Shown here in pieces: positions 29,926 to 38,960 of a DNA stretch of 64,000 nucleotides. Source of the DNA: Neorhizobium galegae (GTDB lineage Bacteria; Pseudomonadota; Alphaproteobacteria; Rhizobiales; Rhizobiaceae); contig NZ_JAGIPG010000002.1 in the NCBI RefSeq assembly GCF_017877055.1, forward strand, positions 806,001 to 870,000, read 5' to 3'. Below the pieces are notes generated by a model, which worked only from the letters and a program-made list of their open reading frames with translations, was not told the DNA's origin and did not search any database. The translations under genes were made by a program, and so were the position numbers. Each line of letters starts with the position of its first letter. The stretch's first letter is position 1.

Positions 29926-30432
29926 CTAACTTGCAGCCTTGATTGCAAGCTGCGGAACGCGCGGCTGCATTCGTTCGGCGAACTGCAGGAAGAGAATCTT
30001 CAGTTCCGGTTCGTTGACGCGCATCGCGGCCTCTTCACAGGAAACCCATTCTAGTGTCCGAGAGCCCTTTTCCGGGTAGCTTTTCAGGCATTCGTCCACT
30101 TCGAGCGCGTGGACCTGCACCCGCACGGGAATCTTCAGGCCGTTATCGAGGGTCTTGCGATAGTGATAGAAACCGAGTGGTTCCTTTTCCACCCTGCCCT
30201 TGACGCCGACCTCTTCGAACGCTTCGCGTTCGGCGACCTGGTGAGCTTTCTTGTCGGTCATCGGCCAGCCCTTCGGCACGACCCAGCGGCCGGTATCGCG
30301 GCTGGTCGCGACGAGAACCTCGAGTTGTCCCGGCTTCTTTTTTATCCGGTAGCAAAGCGCAGCGTATTGCTGCCGCGGCGGCCGCTGCAACATCAACCGA
30401 AGATTGCTCGTAACCCGATCCATCAAGCCCAA
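29926..30432 (-). CDS. Nudix hydrolase
   Basis: A 168-residue Nudix-fold enzyme. The Nudix box is GWPMTDKKAHQVAEREAFEE with VGV; the usual Glu at its seventh position is replaced by Lys, seen in some related proteins, while the catalytic REAFEEVG core is intact. Substrates of this group include diphosphoinositol polyphosphates and dinucleotides; here it is unresolved. A TTG start at 30432, 12 bases after GGAGG, is taken; ATG 30423 is the alternative but is 21 bases from the same site. Confidence 0.8.
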   Translation of the reverse strand: MGLMDRVTSNLRLMLQRPPRQQYAALCYRIKKKPGQLEVLVATSRDTGRWVVPKGWPMTDKKAHQVAEREAFEEVGVKGRVEKEPLGFYHYRKTLDNGLKIPVRVQVHALEVDECLKSYPEKGSRTLEWVSCEEAAMRVNEPELKILFLQFAERMQPRVPQLAIKAAS

Positions 30433-30646
30433 TTTCTGTTTAGTCCTCCAGCAAATGGTAATTTACTAATATAATGCTTGCGCGAGGATTAACGACCCCT
30501 AGCGACTTTTTTGGGAAGAATCACGGTGGATAACGACCCCGGAAGCAATGACCATTGTGAGGCCACCAAGTTTCACGTCAATAGAAATTTGCACAGGTGT
30601 TCAATTGTAATTGTGCATGACGTCCGGCTATCCGTAGGGGGCGGCC

Positions 30647-31435
30647 TCAAATCTTGGTCTGCATCATCCTGAGTTCTGCGATCCGGCTCCATTCGCCGGT
30701 ACGTTCGGCCTCGTCGGTGACCTTGGAAATGAAGTCGATATGGTCTTCCGCAGCCTGTCTGGCCCTGGAGGGGTCGCCATCCAGGATCGCCCGCCCGATC
30801 GCCTCGTGTTGGGTCATCACGGCATCATGGGCGCCGCCGACATTGAAGATGACGCGGCGGTTATAAAAGATTCCGTCGCTGAGCAACCGGTAGCAGGCTC
30901 TGAGCGTGTGCATCAGGACGATATTATGCGCCGCATCGCCGACGGCATTGTGAAATTCGACGTCGGATGTCAGCTCGTCCTCGAAACGCCCGTCCCGATG
31001 AGCGTCGCGCATCGTCTCCAGGATGCGTTCGATGAGTTGCCGGTCGGTCGCGGTCGCCCGTCTGGCGGCAAGCTCCGCCGTCATGCCTTCGAGTTGGCGT
31101 CGGTATTCGAGATAATCGTGAACCGCCCGCTGATGCCGGCGGATCAGCGCGACCAGCGGCGGCGAGAAGATTTGGCCGACGATATCGGCCACATAGGTGC
31201 CGCCGCCATGCTGGCTGATGAGTAGCCCGCGTGCCTCCAGCTCTTTCAGCGCCTCTCTCAGGATCGGTCGGGAAACGTCGAACCGCTGCGCCAGCTCACG
31301 TTCGCCCGGCAGGCGACCGCCGTCGCGCAGCACGCCGTTCAAGATCAGGCTCTCGATCTGCAGGATGACCTCGTCCGCAGTTCGTCCATGCGGCACCGGC
31401 GCGAAAAGCTCATGCGTCAACTTTGCCGTCTCCAA
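30647..31435 (-). CDS. FadR-subfamily GntR transcriptional regulator of glcDEF
   Basis: A 262-residue regulator with an N-terminal winged helix (LPGERELAQRFDVSRPILRE) and an FCD effector domain (HRDGRFEDELTSDVEFHNAV in the middle, with the metal/acid-binding histidines). It faces glcDEF across an 83-base gap that contains a perfect palindrome, so it probably regulates glycolate oxidase and itself, like GlcC. No ATG is available near the 5' end: the start used is TTG 31435, and a CTG slightly upstream is another option near an AAGGAG. The effector is inferred (glycolate or a related 2-hydroxy acid). Confidence 0.8.
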   Translation of the reverse strand: METAKLTHELFAPVPHGRTADEVILQIESLILNGVLRDGGRLPGERELAQRFDVSRPILREALKELEARGLLISQHGGGTYVADIVGQIFSPPLVALIRRHQRAVHDYLEYRRQLEGMTAELAARRATATDRQLIERILETMRDAHRDGRFEDELTSDVEFHNAVGDAAHNIVLMHTLRACYRLLSDGIFYNRRVIFNVGGAHDAVMTQHEAIGRAILDGDPSRARQAAEDHIDFISKVTDEAERTGEWSRIAELRMMQTKI

Positions 31436-31473
31436 ATCGGGTGATGCCAGCCGGGCGTTCGGCTCCTTGTATC

Positions 31474-31496
31474 ACTGGTAAAAAAAGTATACCAGT
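31474..31496. promoter_or_regulatory. Candidate GntR-family operator in the glc intergenic region
   Basis: ACTGGTA, nine A/T-rich bases, then TACCAGT: a perfect 7-bp inverted repeat. It lies between the divergent regulator and glcD, 20 bases ahead of the glcD start. TGGT...ACCA palindromes are typical FadR-like GntR sites; its position suggests repression of glcDEF and the regulator. Confidence 0.6.
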
Positions 31497-31518
31497 TGAA
31501 TGTCTTTAGGAGGAGCCG

Positions 31519-32958
31519 GTGGCCGATACGATCAGTTTTCTGAAGCCCCGCGATGCGGTGCTGTCGCGCCGGGCGGCGATCATTGCCGACCTGACCGAGC
31601 TGCTGCCGCCTGAATGCCTGGTGCATGAGGCGCGCGAGCTGGTGCCGTTCGAGACCGATGCGTTCGTCTCCTACCGCCGCCTGCCACTTGCGGTCGCCTT
31701 GCCGAAGACCACGGCGCAGGTGGCCGCGGTGATGAAATACTGTCATCGTTATGGCATTCCGGTCGTGCCGCGCGGGGCCGGCACTTCGCTTTCCGGCGGC
31801 GCCATCCCGCAGGAGGATGCGGTCGTGCTCGGCTTGTCCAAGATGTCGCGCATCCTGGAAGTCGATTACGCCAACCGTACCGCCACCGTGCAGGCCGGGG
31901 TCACCAATCTCAACATTTCCGAAGCGGTCGGCGTCGACGGATTTTTCTATGCGCCGGATCCAAGCTCGCAGCTCGCCTGCACCATCGGCGGCAATATCGG
32001 CATGAATTCCGGTGGCGCCCACTGTCTGAAATACGGCGTCACCACCAACAACCTGCTCGGCGTAAAGATGGTGCTGGTCGACGGCACGGTGATCGAGCTC
32101 GGCGGCAAACATCTGGATGCGGCGGGTTACGACCTGCTCGGCCTCGTCTGCGGTTCCGAAGGCCAGCTCGGCATCGTCACCGAGGCCGTGGTTCGGCTGA
32201 TCGCCAAGCCGGAAGGCGCCCGCCCGGTCCTGTTCGGCTTCGATACATCCGAACATGCGGGCGCCTGCGTTGCCGATATCATCGGCTCCGGCATCATTCC
32301 GGTCGCCATCGAATTCATGGACAAGCCGGCGATCGAGATCTGCGAAGCATTTGCCCATGCGGGTTACCCGCTCGACGTGGAAGCGTTGCTGATCGTTGAA
32401 GTCGAGGGTTCCGAGGCCGAGATGGAGGCGATGCTGAAAGCGATCGTCGAGATCGCCGGACGCCATGGCGTCAAGACCGTGCGTGAAAGCCAGTCGGCAA
32501 CCGAGGCGGCATTGATCTGGAAAGGTCGCAAGTCCGCCTTCGGCGCCACGGGTCGCATCGCCGACTATATCTGCATGGATGGCACGGTGCCGCTCGGCAA
32601 GCTCTCCTATGTGCTCAACAAGACCTCCGAGATCGTCGATCGTTTCGGGCTTCGGGTCGCGAACGTCTTTCATGCCGGCGACGGCAACATGCACCCGCTG
32701 ATCCTGTTCAACGCCAACGACCCCGAGGATGCGGCCAGGGCCGAAGAGGCGGGCAACGAGATCCTGAAACTCTGCGTCGATGCCGGCGGTTGCCTCACCG
32801 GCGAGCACGGCGTCGGCATCGAGAAACGCGACCTGATGCGCCACCAGTATTCGGAGGCCGATCTCAACCAGCAGATGGCGGTGCGCTACGCTTTCGATGA
32901 AGGTTGGATACTCAACCCGTCCAAGGTCTTTCCGCTGGATGGACGGCCTGCCGCATGA
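31519..32958 (+). CDS. glcD: Glycolate oxidase FAD-linked subunit GlcD
   Basis: A 479-residue FAD-linked oxidase subunit that oxidises glycolate to glyoxylate. It has the PCMH/VAO-type FAD domain (PVVPRGAGTSLSGG, CTIGGNIGMNSGG, and YDLLGLVCGSEGQLGI) and C-terminal conserved NVFHAGDGNMHP and CLTGEHGVG. The start is GTG with AGGAG four bases ahead; no in-frame ATG is nearby. First gene of glcD-glcE-glcF with ATGA overlap to glcE. Related D-lactate dehydrogenases differ mainly in operon context, which here points to glycolate oxidase. Confidence 0.93.
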   Translation: MADTISFLKPRDAVLSRRAAIIADLTELLPPECLVHEARELVPFETDAFVSYRRLPLAVALPKTTAQVAAVMKYCHRYGIPVVPRGAGTSLSGGAIPQEDAVVLGLSKMSRILEVDYANRTATVQAGVTNLNISEAVGVDGFFYAPDPSSQLACTIGGNIGMNSGGAHCLKYGVTTNNLLGVKMVLVDGTVIELGGKHLDAAGYDLLGLVCGSEGQLGIVTEAVVRLIAKPEGARPVLFGFDTSEHAGACVADIIGSGIIPVAIEFMDKPAIEICEAFAHAGYPLDVEALLIVEVEGSEAEMEAMLKAIVEIAGRHGVKTVRESQSATEAALIWKGRKSAFGATGRIADYICMDGTVPLGKLSYVLNKTSEIVDRFGLRVANVFHAGDGNMHPLILFNANDPEDAARAEEAGNEILKLCVDAGGCLTGEHGVGIEKRDLMRHQYSEADLNQQMAVRYAFDEGWILNPSKVFPLDGRPAA

Positions 32959-34181
32959 CGCTGATACCGAATTCCGAAACGGACGCCGCCTACATCATCC
33001 GCAATGCCGCGGGTGATGGAAAGAAGCTCGCGCTGTGCGGCGGCAACACTCGCGCCGGTTTCGGCAATTCCGTCGAGCCGGCCGAAATGGTGAGTTCGAC
33101 CGGCCTTTCCGGCATTGTCGACTACGAGCCGGCGGAAATGGTGATGACGGTGAGAGCCGGCACGCCGGTCGCCGAGATCGAGGCGGCGCTTGCCGCCAAC
33201 CGGCAAATGATGGCCTTCGAGCCGATGGATCACCGCGGCGTCATGGGTACGCTCGGCGAACCGACGATTGGCGGCGTGTTCGCCGCCAATGTCTCCGGCC
33301 CGCGCCGTTTCGTTTCCGGCGCTGCGCGCGATAGCCTTCTCGGCATCCGGTTCATCAACGGCCGGGGCGAGGCAATCCGCGCCGGCGGACGGGTGATGAA
33401 GAACGTCACCGGCCTCGATCTCGTCAAGCTGCTCGCCGGTTCGCAAGGCACGCTCGGGTTCCTGACTGAGGTGACCTTCCGGGTGTTGCCGGTGCCGCAG
33501 ACGGTGGAGACCATCGTCATCTCCGGCCTCGATGACACGGCCGCCGCAAAGGCGATGGCGGCGGCGATGGCGCTGCCGGTCGAAGTTTCGGGCGCAGCTC
33601 ACCTGCCGCAGACCGTCCGGTTCCGTTTCCTCGGCGGTGCATTGCCGAGCGGGGAGGCGACCGTCCTGCGCCTCGAAGGCCTTGTCGCCTCGGTTTCCGT
33701 GCGTGCCGAAAAACTCGCTGCAGTGATGGAGGCATTCGGCCCGGTTTCGCGCCTCGGATCGGAGGAGAGCCAAACGCTCTGGCGCCAGATCCGCGATGTC
33801 TATCCCTATTCCGATGGGACGTTGAAACCGGTCTGGCGGGTCTCCGTTGCCCCATCTGCAGGCCACCAGCTCGTCGCCGCCCTCCGGCTCCAAACCGGCG
33901 TCGATGCCTTTTATGATTGGCAGGGCGGGTTGGTCTGGATGCGCATGGAAGCCGATCCGGAAGCCGATTTGCTGCGCCGCTATATCCGTGCTCTCGGTGG
34001 CGGCCACGCGACGCTTCTGCGGGCATCGGATGCGGTGCGCGCCCAAACCTCGGCTTTCGAGCCGTTGCCGGATGCGGTGGCGGCACTCTCGGCGCGCGTA
34101 AAACAGAAGCTCGACCCGGCCGGCATTTTTTGCCCGGGCAAGATGGGCTACGCATCCCCGACAGCGGGAGGGATCCTTTAG
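32955..34181 (+). CDS. glcE: Glycolate oxidase subunit GlcE
   Basis: A 408-residue FAD-binding subunit of the glycolate oxidase complex. It has a partial FAD-binding domain: CGGNTRAGF near residue 30, TIGGVFAANVSGPRR near 100 and LDLVKLLAGSQGTLG near 157. It is shorter than GlcD and lacks its C-terminal GEHG motif, as is normal for GlcE. The start ATG overlaps the glcD stop (ATGA) and its stop overlaps the glcF start, giving coupled translation of the three subunits. Confidence 0.92.
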   Translation: MTLIPNSETDAAYIIRNAAGDGKKLALCGGNTRAGFGNSVEPAEMVSSTGLSGIVDYEPAEMVMTVRAGTPVAEIEAALAANRQMMAFEPMDHRGVMGTLGEPTIGGVFAANVSGPRRFVSGAARDSLLGIRFINGRGEAIRAGGRVMKNVTGLDLVKLLAGSQGTLGFLTEVTFRVLPVPQTVETIVISGLDDTAAAKAMAAAMALPVEVSGAAHLPQTVRFRFLGGALPSGEATVLRLEGLVASVSVRAEKLAAVMEAFGPVSRLGSEESQTLWRQIRDVYPYSDGTLKPVWRVSVAPSAGHQLVAALRLQTGVDAFYDWQGGLVWMRMEADPEADLLRRYIRALGGGHATLLRASDAVRAQTSAFEPLPDAVAALSARVKQKLDPAGIFCPGKMGYASPTAGGIL

Positions 34182-35485
34182 TGCAAACCAACTTCACCCT
34201 CGCCCAACTCGCTGATCCGCATGTCGCCGAATCCGAACAGATTCTCCGCCGTTGCGTGCATTGCGGCTTCTGCACCGCCACCTGTCCGACCTACGTCACC
34301 CTCGGCAACGAGCTCGACAGCCCGCGCGGCCGCATCTATCTGATCAAGGACATGCTGGAAAACGGCCGCCCGGCGGACGAGGAAGTGGTCACCCATATCG
34401 ACCGCTGCCTGTCCTGCCTTGCCTGCGTCACCACCTGTCCCTCCGGCGTCGACTACATGCATCTGGTCGACCATGCTCGCATCCATATCGAGAACACCTA
34501 CCGCCGCCCGCTGGTCGACCGCCTGATCCGCAACCTGCTTGCCGCTGTCCTGCCTTATCCCGCTCGTTTCCGCGCCGCACTCGCTCTCGCAAAGCTCGGC
34601 CGTCCCTTCGCGCCGCTTCTGAAGCGTGTGCAAGTGCTGAAGCCGCTGTGGGCTATGCTGGATCTTGCGCCGAAATCTGTCGCCGGGATTTCAGGCTCGG
34701 CGGCGCCCGGCACGCATGCTCCGGAGATCGAGAAGCGTGGCCGTGTCGCGATCCTGTCGGGCTGCGCCCAGCCGGTGCTAGATCCGGGCATCAACGACGC
34801 GACGCTCCGGCTGCTGGCCCGGTTCGGTATCGAAGTCGTGGTGCCGGAGGGCGAGGGCTGTTGCGGCGCGCTCGTGCATCACATGGGCCGGGAGGAGCAG
34901 GCGCTCGATTTCGCCCGTCGCAATGTTGATATCTGGACGCGCGAGATCGACAATGGCGGCCTCGATGCGATCATCATCACCGCGTCGGGCTGCGGCACGA
35001 CGATCAAGGACTACGGCCACATGCTCCGCCTCGATCCAGCCTACGCTGAAAAGGCGGCGCGGATATCGAACCTGGCCAAGGATATCACCGAATATCTGTC
35101 CACACTTGATTTGCCGAGGCTTGAACCGAAGCGACTCAACGTCGCCTATCACTCCGCCTGTTCGATGCAGCACGGCCAGAAGATCACCATGGCGCCGAAG
35201 AACCTGCTGAAGGCGGCGGGCTTCACGGTGCGCGATCCGGGCGAGGGGCATCTCTGCTGCGGTTCGGCCGGCACCTACAACATCCTGCAGCCGGAAATCT
35301 CGGCGCAGCTGAAGGCCCGCAAGGTGCGGAATATCGAGGCCACCAAGGCAGATGTGATCGCTACCGGCAATATCGGCTGCATCACCCAGATCGCCTCCGG
35401 CACGGCCATCCCCATCCTCCACACGGTGGAGCTTCTGGATTGGGCCTATGGCGGCCCGAAGCCGGAAAATATCCCGGCCAGATAA
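34181..35485 (+). CDS. glcF: Glycolate oxidase iron-sulfur subunit GlcF
   Basis: A 434-residue iron-sulfur protein that transfers electrons from GlcDE. Two 4Fe-4S clusters: CVHCGFCTATCP near residue 24 and CLSCLACVTTCPSG near 74. Two CCG-type domains follow (GEGCCGALVHH near 225; GHLCCGSAGTY near 358). The GTG start shares its first G with the glcE stop codon TAG. A strong terminator follows, so the operon ends here. Confidence 0.94.
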   Translation: MQTNFTLAQLADPHVAESEQILRRCVHCGFCTATCPTYVTLGNELDSPRGRIYLIKDMLENGRPADEEVVTHIDRCLSCLACVTTCPSGVDYMHLVDHARIHIENTYRRPLVDRLIRNLLAAVLPYPARFRAALALAKLGRPFAPLLKRVQVLKPLWAMLDLAPKSVAGISGSAAPGTHAPEIEKRGRVAILSGCAQPVLDPGINDATLRLLARFGIEVVVPEGEGCCGALVHHMGREEQALDFARRNVDIWTREIDNGGLDAIIITASGCGTTIKDYGHMLRLDPAYAEKAARISNLAKDITEYLSTLDLPRLEPKRLNVAYHSACSMQHGQKITMAPKNLLKAAGFTVRDPGEGHLCCGSAGTYNILQPEISAQLKARKVRNIEATKADVIATGNIGCITQIASGTAIPILHTVELLDWAYGGPKPENIPAR

Positions 35486-35495
35486 ATTCGGTCCA

Positions 35496-35526
35496 ACAAA
35501 AAAGCCGGCGAAATCGCCGGCTTTTT
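35496..35526 (+). terminator. Intrinsic terminator of glcDEF
   Basis: AAAAAAGCCGGCG, four-base loop, CGCCGGCTTTTTC. The T-run on one side and A-run on the other allow it to end transcription from both the glc operon and the convergent porin gene. Confidence 0.9.
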
Positions 35527-35544
35527 CGTCAAGGGTTTTAAGCC

Positions 35545-36264
35545 TCAGAACTTGTAGGAGACGCCGAGGTTGATGGCGTGCGTCAGGATGTTGGTCTTGA
35601 GTGAAGCGCCGCTGTCGATGTCGACATCCACGAACGAGTAGTTGCCCTTGTATTCGGCAAAGCCCGACCATTTTTCGGTGAACTGGTAGCGAATGCCGGC
35701 CTGGGCCTGCAGGGTCGCGCCACCGAACTGATATTCGAACGTGCGACCGGAAGCACGGGTCACTTCGACATGCGGCACGTTGATACCGACACCGGCGCCG
35801 ACATAAGGCGTCCACTTGCTGCCTTCGATCGGGAACTTGTAGAGCGCGTTGAGCGTCAGCAGGTTCAGGCCGTCGGTGAATTCGAAGACGCTCCAGCCGC
35901 CGGCCTTGACCATGGTTTCGTCGTCTGCATAGACCTTGGCGTGGGTGTAATCGAGCGAGACACCCCAGTTCGTGAGGGCGCCGCCGTCGAACCAATAGGT
36001 GCCGCGGATACCCCAGTAGGGCGGCATCGCGAAGGGCTTGGTATCCCAGCCGGCTGCGAAATCAGGTCCGTCCGAGACGTCGACGTCGGAGTGCGGAGTG
36101 AACTGGTAACCGCCGTAGCCGGAGATTTCAAATCCGCCGGTGTGAACCGGGGCCACATAGGCCGGGGTTGCTGGTGTCATGTCGGCCGCCTGAGCCGGAG
36201 CAATATAAGCAAGACCAGCGGTGAGAAGCGTGGAAGCGAAGGCGAAAGAAAGAATTTTGCGCAT
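35545..36264 (-). CDS. Outer membrane beta-barrel protein (Omp25/RopB-like)
   Basis: A 239-residue outer membrane protein with a signal peptide (MRKILSFAFASTLLTAG with AQA cleavage near residue 27) and alternating aromatic/polar segments (YGGYQF, IRGTYWF, VSLDYTHA, FAEYKGNY) typical of an 8-stranded barrel; it ends in Phe (SYKF), the barrel assembly signal. It resembles small rhizobial/Brucella outer membrane proteins. Function is structural or unspecified. It runs toward the glcF gene with a shared terminator. Confidence 0.8.
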   Translation of the reverse strand: MRKILSFAFASTLLTAGLAYIAPAQAADMTPATPAYVAPVHTGGFEISGYGGYQFTPHSDVDVSDGPDFAAGWDTKPFAMPPYWGIRGTYWFDGGALTNWGVSLDYTHAKVYADDETMVKAGGWSVFEFTDGLNLLTLNALYKFPIEGSKWTPYVGAGVGINVPHVEVTRASGRTFEYQFGGATLQAQAGIRYQFTEKWSGFAEYKGNYSFVDVDIDSGASLKTNILTHAINLGVSYKF

Positions 36265-36445
36265 GAATCAGCCTGCAGGGAGGAACGTTGGCTTTTGATG
36301 ACTCAATGTTTAGCGGCGGATGCATCGGCGGTCTGTGCTTTTTCTGCATCAGTCGCCGACGAAGCTAGGCGATTTATGGTTAACGAAGTCTAAACCCCTG
36401 AAAAGGGCAGTTTTTGCTGCCCTTTTTGACCTTTGGCCGGGTGTC

Positions 36446-37153
36446 TCAGCCGCCGAAAATTGTGCCGAAAATATCGATGCCGCGATCCTTGAAATCGACG
36501 TCCCCCTGCCGGTTGCCGGGGCCGATGACGATCACCTTCGTGCCGATGTCGGCGCGCGAATAAAGATGCTCGACATCCTTGTTCATCATGCGGATGCAGC
36601 CGGACGACATGTTGAGGCCGATCGTCCAGGGCTGATTGGTGCCGTGGATACGGAAGATCGTGTCGCGGCCGCCCTTGTAGAGATACATGGCACGGGCGCC
36701 GAGCGGATTGTCGATGCCGCCTTCCTGCACGGCCGGCAGAATGCGGCCGGCCCGACGTTCGCGGACGCGCATCTCGGCCGGCGGCGTCCAGGAGGGCCAC
36801 TCCGCCTTGCGGCCGACATTGACGACGCCTGACCAGCCGAACCCTTCGCGCCCGACGCCGATGCCGTAGCGGGTCGCCCGGTTGGGGCCTTCGATATAGT
36901 AGAGGAACTTGTTGTTGGTATCGACGATGATCGTGCCGGGTTTCTCGGTCGATGAGAAGCGCACCATGCGGCGCTTGAATTCTTCCGGCACTTCCCGCGG
37001 CATCGCGACCAGCGTCACGTCGCTCGTCGGGCGTTCGATAAACGGCGCTGCCGGGCCGAATGCGCTGGCATGTCCGGCGGTGAAGAAGATCGCGCCAGCC
37101 ATCCCCATGGCCATCGCGAGGGTCTTGCCTGTCCTCATTCCCCCAATCCTCAT
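36446..37153 (-). CDS. L,D-transpeptidase (ErfK/YbiS/YcfS/YnhG), copy 1
   Basis: A 235-residue periplasmic L,D-transpeptidase, which makes 3-3 peptidoglycan cross-links or links outer membrane proteins to peptidoglycan. Signal-type N-terminus (TLAMAMGMAGAIFFTAGHASAF, cleavage after ASA), then the YkuD domain: HGTNQPWTIG and the catalytic SSGCIRMMN with the conserved Cys. ATG 37153 follows GGAGAGGACCTTAGG; ATG 37138 could serve too. It lies head-to-tail with a second copy 148 bases upstream in reading direction; both start from their own ribosome sites. Confidence 0.87.
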   Translation of the reverse strand: MRIGGMRTGKTLAMAMGMAGAIFFTAGHASAFGPAAPFIERPTSDVTLVAMPREVPEEFKRRMVRFSSTEKPGTIIVDTNNKFLYYIEGPNRATRYGIGVGREGFGWSGVVNVGRKAEWPSWTPPAEMRVRERRAGRILPAVQEGGIDNPLGARAMYLYKGGRDTIFRIHGTNQPWTIGLNMSSGCIRMMNKDVEHLYSRADIGTKVIVIGPGNRQGDVDFKDRGIDIFGTIFGG

Positions 37154-37301
37154 CCTAAGGTCCTCTCCGATTTGTTGAACGGCGGAGGCTAACCGACTCG
37201 GGCGGCAAAACAAGCAGGGGTAGGTCCAATAAAGAAGATGTGATGGTAAAAAGGCGGCGGGACTGTGTCTTCGCCGCCTCACCTTGGCGGACCGGCTGGC
37301 G

Positions 37302-38087
37302 TTACATGACGATGACCTTGGTTCCGATATTCACCCGTTCGTAGAGATCGGTGACATCTTCGTTGCGCATGCGGATGCAGCCGGAGGAGACGGCGCTGCC
37401 GATCGACCACGGCGCGTTGGTGCCGTGGATGCGGTAGAGCGTCGAGCCGAGATACATGGCGCGGGCGCCGAGCGGGTTTTCCGGTCCGCCGTCCATGCGG
37501 GCCGGCAGGTAATGCCCCTTGGCGGCTTCGCGCTGGATCATTTCGGAAGGCGGGGTCCAGTCCGGCCACTCGGACTTGCGGCTCACCCGGTGCTCACCTG
37601 CCCATTCGAAGCCCGGCTTGCCGACGCCGACGCCGTAGCGGCGGGCCTGGCCGTTGCCGGTGATCAGATAAAGGAAGCGGTTGTTGGTATCGATGACGAT
37701 CGTGCCGGCCTTTTCCTTGGTGTCGTAGGCGACCGTCTGGGGCAGGAACTGCGGTTCGATCTGGCCGCGGATCGGCTGCGGCCGCATCGCCACCTGCTGC
37801 ACGGGAGAGCGGTCGAAGATGCCGCGGCGAACCATCGGCTGCTGCTCGCGCTGCTGATAGGCTTCACGCTGCTGGTAAACCGGGCGCGGCTGGGCGGCCT
37901 GGCGCGGATAGACGACCGGGCGGCCGTTCGGCCCCGCAAGCTGCATCACCCAGGGGGCGGCAAGATCGGGGCTGACGACGACGGGCGGGCGCTCGCGATA
38001 GCGGTCCTGGGCAAGGGCGGTACCGGAAAGGGCAATATTCGACAAGGCAGTCGCAAGGCCGAGGGCCAGGAAAAGGGTTTTCTTCAT
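37302..38087 (-). CDS. L,D-transpeptidase (ErfK/YbiS/YcfS/YnhG), copy 2
   Basis: A 261-residue paralogue of the neighbouring gene. It has a signal peptide (KKTLFLALGLATALS, cleavage after TALA), a Gln/Arg-rich linker (REAYQQREQQ, about 90-105) and a YkuD domain with GTIVIDTNNRFLYLITG, HGTNAPWSIG and SSGCIRMRN, the catalytic Cys intact. The two copies share the catalytic region but differ in the N-terminal half, so they are an old duplication, not a recent one. Rhizobia use many such enzymes for polar growth and outer membrane anchoring. Confidence 0.87.
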   Translation of the reverse strand: MKKTLFLALGLATALSNIALSGTALAQDRYRERPPVVVSPDLAAPWVMQLAGPNGRPVVYPRQAAQPRPVYQQREAYQQREQQPMVRRGIFDRSPVQQVAMRPQPIRGQIEPQFLPQTVAYDTKEKAGTIVIDTNNRFLYLITGNGQARRYGVGVGKPGFEWAGEHRVSRKSEWPDWTPPSEMIQREAAKGHYLPARMDGGPENPLGARAMYLGSTLYRIHGTNAPWSIGSAVSSGCIRMRNEDVTDLYERVNIGTKVIVM

Positions 38088-38330
38088 GATCGGATCCACA
38101 CGTTACAAATCACCGACCGGACGCCCTTCAAACACTTGATAATTTGGCGTCCGTGTTGACGAACATGGTGACCGCGAGGTGAAAGCGAATGGTAAACGGG
38201 TGGAACATTGAAAGCCGGCCGGCCTATAAACCTTTTGGCAGGGTTACCGCCCGGTTTTGAAACATGGTTGACCGATGTTAAAGCCGGCGGAAAAGCCGTT
38301 AACCAACGCTCGGGGCTAAAGGAATTGGGA

Positions 38331-38960
38331 ATGGAAAAGGCGGGAATCATCGTTGGCGAGGACGGCAAGGGGCGCTGCGCCTGGCATGGCGGCCTCGAAG
38401 ACTACCGGCACTATCATGACGAGGAATGGGGCCGGCCGGTGACCGACGATGTCCGGCTGTTCGAAAAGATCTGCCTCGAAGGTTTCCAGTCCGGCCTGTC
38501 CTGGCTGACCATCCTCCGCAAGCGCGAAAATTTCCGCGCCGCCTTTGCCGGTTTCGATTTCGTCGAGGTTGCGCGGTTCGGCGAGGCGGATATCGCCCGC
38601 TGCCTCGCCGATGCGGGCATCATCCGCCATCGCGGCAAGATCGTCTCGACCATCAACAATGCCGCCCGCGCCATCGAACTCAAGCGCGAGTTCGGCTCGC
38701 TCGCCAAATTCTTCTGGAGCTTCGAACCGGCCCCACATCTGCGCCCGGCGGTGATGGATCTTGCGACGCTGAGGGCCAATCCCACCACGCCGGTATCGGT
38801 ACAACTGTCGAAAGCCCTGAAGAAGCGCGGCTGGACCTTCGTCGGACCGACTACCGTCTATGCCTTCATGCAGGCCATGGGTATGGTCAATGACCATCTC
38901 GACGGCTGCTTCTGCCAGCGAGAGGTCGACGAACTGAGGCTGAAATTCAAGCGCCCGTGA
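38331..38960 (+). CDS. tag: DNA-3-methyladenine glycosylase I
   Basis: A 209-residue base-excision repair enzyme that removes 3-methyladenine. The family signature is intact: CAWHG near residue 14, YHDEEWGRP near 24, FQSGLSWLTILRKR near 49, and a C-terminal zinc-linked region (HLDGCFCQRE). The start at ATG 38331 (EKAGIIVGEDGKGRCAWHG) matches Tag length; the longer upstream reading is not supported. Its 3' end overlaps the convergent HAD gene by 14 bases. Confidence 0.93.
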   Translation: MEKAGIIVGEDGKGRCAWHGGLEDYRHYHDEEWGRPVTDDVRLFEKICLEGFQSGLSWLTILRKRENFRAAFAGFDFVEVARFGEADIARCLADAGIIRHRGKIVSTINNAARAIELKREFGSLAKFFWSFEPAPHLRPAVMDLATLRANPTTPVSVQLSKALKKRGWTFVGPTTVYAFMQAMGMVNDHLDGCFCQREVDELRLKFKRP

